5,564 bases of DNA. It comes from Chloroflexota bacterium. Its GTDB lineage: Bacteria > Chloroflexota > Limnocylindria > Limnocylindrales > CSP1-4. Positions 1 through 4,844 of this stretch are shown in pieces. The position numbers and the translations under genes are program-made. The notes under the pieces were generated by a model, which worked only from the letters and a program-made list of their open reading frames with translations, was not told the origin of the DNA and did no database searches. The stretch is taken from assembly GCA_025355255.1 (NCBI GenBank), contig JANYAA010000233.1:1-5564 (forward strand), written 5' to 3'. The first letter of the stretch is position 1. Each line of letters starts with the position of its first letter.

Positions 1-552
1 GGGTGCCTTGAGCAGCGTCCGAATGTCGGCGAACTGCAGGCTGCCGTCCACCAGCACAGTGCGGTTGCCGTCCCGGTTCATCGCCACTGCGAGGTTGTAG
101 GCAAGCGTGGTGCGCCCGACACCGCCCTTGGGGGCGAACACCGCAATCACGCGAGCGGGTGCAACAGCGGTGGCCCGCGAAGCGTCTGCCGCCACCTGCT
201 GGATGCGGTTGATCAGCTCGAACCCGGTGAACGGCATGGCGAGCACAGCCGTGATGCCAGACTCCGCCGTGGCTTGCAGGGGATGCTGCGGCACCGTCAG
301 CACGATCAGCGGGATGCCGATGCGCGCCTCGTGAAGGTGGCGGATGAGGGCCCCGCCCTTGAGCGACCCCTGCAGGAGGGCGTCCACGATGAGCACGTCA
401 GGGCGGTGCTCGTTGACCGTCGCGGCGACCATGCTGCCGTCGGTGACGACATCGATCAGCCGGATGGTCTCCTGGTTGTTCAGCAGCCCACGGATGTACT
501 GGGCTACTTGCGACACGTCCTCAACAACGAGGACGCGGATCTGGTCGGGCAT
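1..552 (-). CDS. cpaE: CpaE/TadZ-like Flp pilus assembly ATPase, C-terminus cut by window edge
   Basis: The visible 184 residues hold a receiver-like domain (about 5-122) followed by the start of a MinD/ParA-type ATPase (from about 134). This is the architecture of CpaE/TadZ, the cytoplasmic factor that places the Tad/Flp pilus machine in the cell. In the receiver domain I see the acidic pair E11-D12, the candidate phosphoacceptor D57 (VLIVDALL) and T86, but the usual switch lysine before PF is M106. The P-loop is PKGGVGRTT (141-149): the deviant-Walker signature lysine K142 is kept, but the second lysine is R147. The next strand reads VLVDGSLQFAD (167-176 region), with S171 where MinD-type proteins have a second aspartate. 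The ATG start fits the domain boundary, since the protein opens directly with a receiver beta strand. No Shine-Dalgarno precedes it. The rest of the ATPase lies outside the window, so a relative such as a generic ParA-family response regulator cannot be excluded. Confidence 0.85.
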   Translation of the reverse strand, partial: MPDQIRVLVVEDVSQVAQYIRGLLNNQETIRLIDVVTDGSMVAATVNEHRPDVLIVDALLQGSLKGGALIRHLHEARIGIPLIVLTVPQHPLQATAESGITAVLAMPFTGFELINRIQQVAADASRATAVAPARVIAVFAPKGGVGRTTLAYNLAVAMNRDGNRTVLVDGSLQFADIRTLLKAP

Positions 553-559
553 TGGGCCG

Positions 560-565
560 ACTCTA
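560..565 (-). promoter_or_regulatory. Putative -10 element for a leaderless cpaE-like mRNA
   Basis: The minus strand reads TAGAGT here, followed by exactly 7 nt and then the ATG of the CpaE-like gene. A transcript starting at the normal distance from this -10 would begin at or next to the ATG. That agrees with the absence of any Shine-Dalgarno sequence. No convincing -35 box is present; CCTTCG at 588-583 has the right spacing but matches poorly. This is a pattern-based suggestion. Confidence 0.35.
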
Positions 566-610
566 CCACGATGTCCCGCCGCCGAAGGGGTGGCCAAATG
601 GCATGCGAGA

Positions 611-630
611 CAACCCCAAACGTGGGGTTG
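611..630 (-). terminator. Perfect 8-bp hairpin after the methyltransferase gene, possible terminator or operator
   Basis: CAACCCCA at 611-618 and TGGGGTTG at 623-630 are exact inverted repeats separated by 4 nt (AACG on the plus strand). The hairpin begins 21 bp beyond the methyltransferase stop and about 58 bp before the CpaE-like start, where an operon boundary is expected. On the minus strand it is followed by TCTCGCATGCC, which is not a real U-tract, so an intrinsic terminator would be weak. A binding site for a dimeric regulator is the alternative. The rest of the gap (553-651) holds only short palindromes (GCATGC at 601-606, GCCAAATGGC at 593-602) and the possible -10. Confidence 0.45.
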
Positions 631-651
631 ACGGCGCCTCCGACTGGATCT

Positions 652-1455
652 CTAGGGGCGTTGCGCGATCAGGAGGACACGGTCAGAGCGGCTGTCGAGC
701 GGGTCCAGCTCGTACCCGCCGGCGACCAGCTCAACCTCGAGGCCTGCAGCCTCGGCAAAGGCAGCCAGCTCGTCGGGATCCACTAGCCGGAGCACGTCCT
801 GGCGGACCCACCGGGCCGCGGGCTCGCCCTGCACGGATGCCTCGAAGATCGTGGCCAGCCGGACGACACGCAGCGTATGGTCGTACCAGGCGGCCCCAGT
901 CTTGGTCACGGTGCGGCCGGTGCCCGGCTCGTCGCGCACCCATTCGAGGACAAGGCGCCCGTCATAACGGGCGAGGTCGTCGGCGTCGGGCAGCCAGCAG
1001 TCCACCACAGCAATCCCGCCCGGCGCGAGGTGGGCGGCCAGCGTGGCGACGGAGGCCGCCTGATCGGCACGGCCGCCGAAGAGGAGGATCGAGTTGAGCG
1101 GGATTGCGGCAAGCCCGTAGGAGCCTGCATCTGGGAGCCGAACGGTGCGCGCATCGCCCTCCACGAGCTTGAGGCGGTTGGCAGCGGCTCGGCCGGCCGA
1201 TGCCGCTCCTCCACGAGCCCGGGCGAGCATCGCCGGATCCATGTCCACACCGGTGACGGCAAAGCCCGCAGCGGCCAGGGGCACAGCAATTCGGCCGCTG
1301 CCGACGCCCAGCTCGAGCACCGGGCCACCCGTCCTGCTCGCTAGCGCGAGATACAGGTCGAGGTCGCCCGGGTCGTCGGCGAGGTCCAGGTCGTACAGGC
1401 GGGCCAGCGCATCGGCCGCGGCAGCCTCGGGCGCAGCGTTCGTCGAGCGCGTCAC
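652..1455 (-). CDS. Class I SAM-dependent methyltransferase, substrate unknown
   Basis: This 267-residue protein has a Rossmann-fold methyltransferase core. Motif I, VLELGVGSGRIAVPLA (46-61), is the glycine-rich SAM loop with the acidic residue E48. The next strand, VTGVDMD (67-73), carries D71, which normally contacts the SAM ribose. GDAR (100-103) matches the motif that contacts the adenine. APGGIAVVDCW (144-154) is the post-core strand. The C-terminal half (about 165-267) is a beta-rich region as in Methyltransf_25/UbiE-like enzymes that act on small molecules, but it does not identify the acceptor. The start codon is GTG and overlaps the ureohydrolase stop by four bases (GTGA on the minus strand), so translation is probably coupled to that gene and a separate ribosome site is not evident. 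The stop is TAG. I would not assign a reaction beyond SAM-dependent methyl transfer. Confidence 0.9.
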   Translation of the reverse strand: MTRSTNAAPEAAAADALARLYDLDLADDPGDLDLYLALASRTGGPVLELGVGSGRIAVPLAAAGFAVTGVDMDPAMLARARGGAASAGRAAANRLKLVEGDARTVRLPDAGSYGLAAIPLNSILLFGGRADQAASVATLAAHLAPGGIAVVDCWLPDADDLARYDGRLVLEWVRDEPGTGRTVTKTGAAWYDHTLRVVRLATIFEASVQGEPAARWVRQDVLRLVDPDELAAFAEAAGLEVELVAGGYELDPLDSRSDRVLLIAQRP

Positions 1456-2522
1456 CGATTGTCGGCCCCCTGCCAGCGGATCGGGTCGCCAGAGAGGCGC
1501 TTCTTCGCCAGCGCAGAGATGGCTTCCAGCGCGATGCGGTTGGCGGCCATGGCGGTCACCTCGGCGTGGTCGTAGGGCGGCGAGACCTCCACGATATCCA
1601 TGCCGGCGATTGGCACCGCCCCGGCGATACGCCGAACGGCCCGCAGCACCTCGCGCGGCAGCATCCCGCCGGGCTCGGGTGTGCCGGTGCCCGGGGCGCT
1701 GCCGGGGTCAATCACATCGATGTCCACGCTGATGTACACCGCATCTGGCCCGTCGAGCGCCTCGGCGATCGCGTCGTCGATGACCGCCTCGGCACCGCGC
1801 TCCTCAATCTCGCGCATCAGGTGCCAACGCAGCCCGTGCTCCTTCATCCAGGCAAAGGTCTCCACAGGCGGCCAGTATCCGCGCAAGCCAACCTGCACAA
1901 AGTTGCTGCCCTTCACGGCACCCGATTCGATCAGCCGCCGCATCGGCGTCCCGTGGCCGGCCAGCACGCCCCAGTCCTCGTTGGCGGTGTCGGCGTGGGC
2001 GTCGAAGTGCACGATGCCGATGGAGCCCGGACGCCGCACATCCGCAACCGCCGTGGCGGACGGCCAGGTGATGGAGTGGTCGCCGCCCAGAACAATTGGG
2101 ATCGCGCCGGTGGCCGCCACCTCGCGGACCTTCTTGTAGATGACTGCGTGGGCGCGGGCGGGCCAAGCCGGCACGATGGGCGCGTCGCCGGCATCCACGA
2201 CGGTGAGGATCTCAAACGGCTCAACACCGAGCTGGAGCGAGTGGATGGAGCCCGAGGTGTACTGGGCCTCGCGGATCGCGCGCGGGCCAAATCTGGCGCC
2301 CGGGCGGTGGCTCACTGCGTCGTCAAAGGGCGCGCCGACGATGGCGATGTCCGCCTTGCGAGCACGCAGCTCTGCCGCGTCCGGGACGTACGGCAGGCGC
2401 ATGAACGACGGCATGCCGACGTAGGTGGGCAGATCGAAGTCGCTGAACGCCTCGAACTCGCGGTCCCAGCCGTTGCGCGCCGCGAAGTCGATGTCACCCT
2501 CGTGGTGGGGACGCTCGGCCAC
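1452..2522 (-). CDS. Agmatinase-type ureohydrolase (arginase/agmatinase family)
   Basis: A 356-residue cytoplasmic binuclear-metal hydrolase that should release urea from a guanidino compound. All metal-binding signatures are present: GGDHS (146-150, ligand H149), FDAHAD (173-178, ligands D174, H176, D178) and SVDIDVIDP (265-273, ligands D267 and D269). APGTGTPEPGG (276-286) and EVSPPYD (312-318) are typical of the agmatinase branch. GHGTPM (189-194) marks the substrate-side loop. The GTG start is chosen because GGAGGA lies 5 nt upstream and because the frame beyond it is only an arginine-rich stretch unlike the family. The protein is longer than a typical SpeB (about 300 residues) because of an N-terminal extension of about 55 residues before the VGAPFDD strand. 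Agmatine, guanidinobutyrate, guanidinopropionate or free guanidine are all possible substrates. No ADC, urease or HypA/HypB-like gene is visible to decide. It is coupled to the downstream methyltransferase by a 4-bp overlap. Confidence 0.92.
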   Translation of the reverse strand: MAERPHHEGDIDFAARNGWDREFEAFSDFDLPTYVGMPSFMRLPYVPDAAELRARKADIAIVGAPFDDAVSHRPGARFGPRAIREAQYTSGSIHSLQLGVEPFEILTVVDAGDAPIVPAWPARAHAVIYKKVREVAATGAIPIVLGGDHSITWPSATAVADVRRPGSIGIVHFDAHADTANEDWGVLAGHGTPMRRLIESGAVKGSNFVQVGLRGYWPPVETFAWMKEHGLRWHLMREIEERGAEAVIDDAIAEALDGPDAVYISVDIDVIDPGSAPGTGTPEPGGMLPREVLRAVRRIAGAVPIAGMDIVEVSPPYDHAEVTAMAANRIALEAISALAKKRLSGDPIRWQGADNR

Positions 2523-2527
2523 GGTGT

Positions 2528-2533
2528 TCCTCC
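2528..2533 (-). promoter_or_regulatory. Ribosome binding site deciding the ureohydrolase start
   Basis: GGAGGA on the minus strand lies 5 nt before the GTG at 2522. It is the best Shine-Dalgarno match in the window and fixes this GTG over the in-frame ATG at 2669. The site forms half of a 10-bp perfect palindrome, CCTCCGGAGG (2529-2538). Confidence 0.8.
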
Positions 2534-2552
2534 GGAGGCGTACTGCCCGATA

Positions 2553-2568
2553 GCGACCGCAGGGTCGC
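2553..2568 (-). repeat. Hairpin in the ureohydrolase leader
   Basis: GCGACC (2553-2558) and GGTCGC (2563-2568) are exact inverted repeats around a 4-nt loop. The hairpin sits about 20 nt before the Shine-Dalgarno sequence. Flanking AGGCG and CGCCT on the minus strand (2585-2581 and 2540-2536) could close a 5-bp outer stem that ends right next to the ribosome site. There is no following U-tract, so it is not an obvious terminator. Confidence 0.4.
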
Positions 2569-2690
2569 CACGACGAGCCTCGCCTTCCTTTAGGGCGCCG
2601 CCGGTTCGGAACTCCGTCCAGCGGGGCGCGCCGGGCCGCATGGTACCCGTTTGCGGGGCCGGACGGCATGGGGTGGCCGTCAGGCGCGGC

Positions 2691-3194
2691 TCAGGCGTCT
2701 TCGAGTGCCCGGCGGAAGGCGACGATGTCCTCGCCGTCGCCCTCGTAGTCCGCGTATGCCGTCGTCCCGTAGACGCGCACCGTGCCTGGCCCGTCGTCCA
2801 CGCGGAAGCCGAGCGCTTGATGGAATGCGATCGACTGGCGGTTGCCCGCCCAGGTGATCGCACGCAGCTCCCGGACGCCTCGCGCCCGCAGGTCGTCGGC
2901 GAAGGCCGCGTACAGCTGGCGGCCAAGGCCGCGTCGCCGTATGTTCGGGCTGGCGGCAACCATGTGGATGTAGCCGATGGCCGGGTCGTCAGGGCTGATG
3001 AAGCCGATCAGGAACCCAGCGAGCGCTCCGTCCGCGGTTTCCGCGATCCACGAGCTGCTGGTGTAGTGCTGGAGCCACAGACGCGGCAGCAAGTGGCGCA
3101 GACGGCGCCCGCCCCACCAGTCGTCAACGACGCGGATCAGCCGCGCGTGGTCCGCCTCGACAGGGCGACGGAAGCGGATGTCGCCGTCAGCCAC
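2691..3194 (-). CDS. GNAT-family N-acetyltransferase, substrate unknown
   Basis: This 167-residue protein is a single GNAT domain that transfers acetyl from acetyl-CoA to an amine. The acetyl-CoA pyrophosphate loop is RRRGLG (86-91), preceded by the beta-4 strand IGYIHMVAASP (73-83). Motif B, NRQSIAFHQALGF (118-130), closes the domain. The N-terminal VVDDWWGGR (22-30), the phrase LAGFLIGFISPDDP (58-71) and the C-terminal YADYEGDGEDIVAF (147-160) match a GNAT subgroup I know as common in high-GC bacteria, annotated only by family. The start is GTG, with the protein beginning directly at the beta-1 strand (IRFRRPVEADH). It lies 14 bp after the M20D stop, without a clear Shine-Dalgarno, which suggests reinitiation or coupling within one transcript. 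Acylation of a small amine released by the neighbouring hydrolase is a possible role, but that is only inferred from context. Confidence 0.9.
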   Translation of the reverse strand: MADGDIRFRRPVEADHARLIRVVDDWWGGRRLRHLLPRLWLQHYTSSSWIAETADGALAGFLIGFISPDDPAIGYIHMVAASPNIRRRGLGRQLYAAFADDLRARGVRELRAITWAGNRQSIAFHQALGFRVDDGPGTVRVYGTTAYADYEGDGEDIVAFRRALEDA

Positions 3195-3208
3195 GGCCGT
3201 GACGCGCC

Positions 3209-4426
3209 CTACGCCTCGCCGCGGAACTCACGCCAGGCCGCCTCAACCCTGGTCGGGTCCAGCAGCAGGTCCAGCGCGGTCTGGGCTACCAGCGTGGCGG
3301 CCGTCAACACGGTTCGGTCTGCGCGAGGGGTTGCCGCAGCGTCGCGAAACTCGATGGTGTGGCCCGGGATGGCGTGGTCCGCGATGGCGAGATCCGGATG
3401 GATGGCGGGCACCGCCCAGGACACGTTGGCCATGTCCGTTGAGCCCGACGTCGGGTCCTTGCCCTGGTCCTCGATGCCCAGCGCAGCCGCGTTGGCCACC
3501 CAGAGGTCGGCAATCGTGTGGTTGTGCTTCATCGTGCTGGCGTAACCCGAGTACTCCACGATCACCTCAACGTCGGCTGCCTTGGCGGCCGCCTCGCAGA
3601 GGCTGGTGAAGCGCGGCTTCATCACTTCGTCGTAGAAGACCCGGTCCGCCGAGCGGATCATGAACCACGCCTTCGTCCGCGACGGGATGATGTTGGCGGC
3701 CGTCCCGCCTTCCTGGATGATGCCGTGGACCCTGCAGTGCGGCGGCAGTTGTTGGCGCCACAGGCCAACCGAGACGAAGAGCGCGATGAGTGCGTCAAGC
3801 GCGTTGCGGCCCATCCAGGGGTCACTCGCCGCGTGGGCCGCAAACCCTGTGAACGTGACTTCAACGTCCTCCGAGGCAAGCGGCGCCGTCTCAACGCGGT
3901 TTCGATCACACGGGTGGTACAGGAGCGCGGCGTCCAGACCCTCAAAGAGGCCGTCCCGCAGCATGATCTCCTTGCCGCTCCCCCGCTCCTCGGCCGGCGT
4001 GCCGAGGAAGACCACCTCGCCCGCCCAGCTGTCGCGGACGGCGGCCAGGGCAATGGCGGCGCCAACCCCTGAGGCGGCCATGGTGTTGTGGCCGCAGCCG
4101 TGGCCGAGGCCGGGCAGGGCGTCGTACTCGGCCAGCACGCCGATGCGCGGCCCGTTGGGACCCTTGCCGCCCGTGATCCGGCCGCGGACCGCCGTCTCGA
4201 GGCTCCCCGCCGGCCGCTCCACGGTGTACCCGTGACGCTCCACTGCCTCGGCAACCCATGCGGCCGCCATGCGCTCCTCAAACGCGGCCTCGGGGTTCGC
4301 GTGGATCCGGTGCGAGAGGTCCAGCAGCTCCGCCCTGACGTCCTCCACGGCGGCGGCGGCCCGCGCCTTCACGTCGCTGAACGGCTCAGCCGGGCGGTAG
4401 CTGGTGGGGGGCAGGGCGTCGGCCAC
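3209..4426 (-). CDS. M20D-family amidohydrolase/peptidase (PM20D2/AbgB-like)
   Basis: A 405-residue cytoplasmic metal-dependent amidohydrolase of peptidase family M20. The signature EYDALPGLGHGCGHN (100-114) supplies candidate metal ligands C111 and H113. GTPAEE (142-147) supplies the catalytic glutamate E146 and a ligand glutamate E147. H171 in the LYHP motif and H356 in PGHTIEF are the remaining expected ligands. The dimerisation or lid domain lies around 185-300, with AAHAA (196-200) and GGTAANIIPS (240-249). The STDMANVS motif (329-336) and the CGHN form, rather than CGHD, point to the PM20D2 and p-aminobenzoyl-glutamate hydrolase side, which cleaves Xaa-Arg/Lys/ornithine-type dipeptides or aminoacyl amides, not to hippurate or indole-acetyl amino acid hydrolases. 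The GTG start is set by AGGAG 5 nt upstream. The gene follows the membrane-protein stop by 8 bp. There is no signal peptide. The exact substrate is unknown. Confidence 0.9.
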   Translation of the reverse strand: MADALPPTSYRPAEPFSDVKARAAAAVEDVRAELLDLSHRIHANPEAAFEERMAAAWVAEAVERHGYTVERPAGSLETAVRGRITGGKGPNGPRIGVLAEYDALPGLGHGCGHNTMAASGVGAAIALAAVRDSWAGEVVFLGTPAEERGSGKEIMLRDGLFEGLDAALLYHPCDRNRVETAPLASEDVEVTFTGFAAHAASDPWMGRNALDALIALFVSVGLWRQQLPPHCRVHGIIQEGGTAANIIPSRTKAWFMIRSADRVFYDEVMKPRFTSLCEAAAKAADVEVIVEYSGYASTMKHNHTIADLWVANAAALGIEDQGKDPTSGSTDMANVSWAVPAIHPDLAIADHAIPGHTIEFRDAAATPRADRTVLTAATLVAQTALDLLLDPTRVEAAWREFRGEA

Positions 4427-4431
4427 GGGGT

Positions 4432-4436
4432 CTCCT
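4432..4436 (-). promoter_or_regulatory. M20D ribosome binding site overlapping the upstream stop codon
   Basis: AGGAG lies 5 nt before the M20D GTG at 4426, and its first bases are part of the TAG stop of the membrane-protein gene (4437-4435). Ribosomes ending the upstream gene would therefore sit on this site, which implies translational coupling. It also decides the M20D start against a much longer open frame that runs upstream with a non-coding composition. Confidence 0.75.
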
Positions 4437-4809
4437 AGCGTTCGGCCGAGAGGGTCAGCTCGGCCAGGACGAAGATAGCGGTGAGAAAGAGGACGATGGG
4501 CAGGCCAAAGGCATCCACCACGCGCAGGACGACGAGCGTCGCAACCAGCAGGCCAACCCAGCCGCCGCGGCGGAGCGCCCGCACCCAGTCGCCCCGGTAC
4601 GCGATCCGCCGATGCCGCGCGAAGACGAGCAGCCAGGCCAGGGGCGAGGCGGTGAGCCCTGCGGCAAGCCCCATTAGCGCGGCGCCGATGTAGCCGGCCG
4701 AGTGATCGATGAACGGGTCGCGGGTGGCGACCACCACGCCGACGGCGACCCATGCGGCGACGGCCAGCCCGAGCAGCGCCAGGTTCGCGAAGCGGTCGCG
4801 CATCTCCAT
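4435..4809 (-). CDS. Small four-helix integral membrane protein, function unknown
   Basis: I do not recognise this 124-residue protein. It has four hydrophobic segments at about 8-29, 40-64, 84-98 and 103-120. A basic loop between helices 2 and 3 (ARHRRIAYRGDWVRALRR, 64-81) should face the cytoplasm, which places both termini in the cytoplasm. Between helices 1 and 2 is the short polar loop TRDPFIDHSAG (29-39). There are no catalytic motifs. The ATG at 4809 is chosen because the protein then opens close to the first helix and a TAnnnT element lies 7 nt upstream. An in-frame ATG at 4851 would add 14 residues and overlap the HAD stop (ATGCTGA); an ATG at 4803 is also possible. Neither has a good ribosome site. 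The stop overlaps the M20D ribosome site, so the two are probably co-translated, but I see no evidence of physical partnership. Confidence 0.75.
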   Translation of the reverse strand: MEMRDRFANLALLGLAVAAWVAVGVVVATRDPFIDHSAGYIGAALMGLAAGLTASPLAWLLVFARHRRIAYRGDWVRALRRGGWVGLLVATLVVLRVVDAFGLPIVLFLTAIFVLAELTLSAER

Positions 4810-4816
4810 CGAGGCG

Positions 4817-4822
4817 AGTGTA
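4817..4822 (-). promoter_or_regulatory. Putative -10 element for a leaderless membrane-protein mRNA
   Basis: The minus strand reads TACACT, then 7 nt, then the ATG at 4809. This is the same spacing as the TAGAGT element before the CpaE-like gene, and again there is no Shine-Dalgarno. No good -35 is visible. If real, it makes an internal promoter starting the membrane protein/M20D/GNAT transcript independently of the HAD gene. Confidence 0.35.
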
Positions 4823-4844
4823 CGGGCGTCGAGCGCTGCAACGC

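Larger units (their letters stand above)
2523..2690 (-). other. 168-bp leader/intergenic region between the GNAT and ureohydrolase genes
   Basis: This is the longest gap in the window and I see no gene in it; the open minus-strand frame is an arginine-rich 49-codon stretch with no ribosome site. Just after the GNAT stop, GACGGC (2662-2667) and GCCGTC (2676-2681) form a 6-bp inverted repeat with an 8-nt loop and no U-tract, a weak terminator at best. A possible -10, TACCAT, lies at 2645-2640 on the minus strand without a good -35. Closer to the ureohydrolase is a tight hairpin (2553-2568) and then the ribosome site. The length suggests that the ureohydrolase-methyltransferase pair has its own promoter, but the sequence does not prove it. 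Confidence 0.5.

Noticed and set aside
107..1097. Several plus-strand open frames across the left third of the window
   Set aside because: They are antisense to the CpaE-like and methyltransferase genes, show low-complexity Arg/Ala/Pro translations and have no domain motifs.
2523..2669. ATG at 2669 as the ureohydrolase start
   Set aside because: It lacks a ribosome site and would add a 49-residue basic stretch unlike the family, while the GTG at 2522 has a near-perfect SD.
1566..3545. A 659-codon open frame on the plus strand across the ureohydrolase, GNAT and M20D genes
   Set aside because: It runs antisense to three genes with complete catalytic motifs, has no recognisable domain, and has the composition expected of a mirror frame in GC-rich DNA. 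It also crosses gene boundaries and the leader.
4427..4753. Upstream extension of the M20D frame to 4753
   Set aside because: The added 109 residues are Arg/Pro-rich, overlap the membrane-protein gene in another frame, and lie before a good SD plus GTG that gives a normal M20 length.
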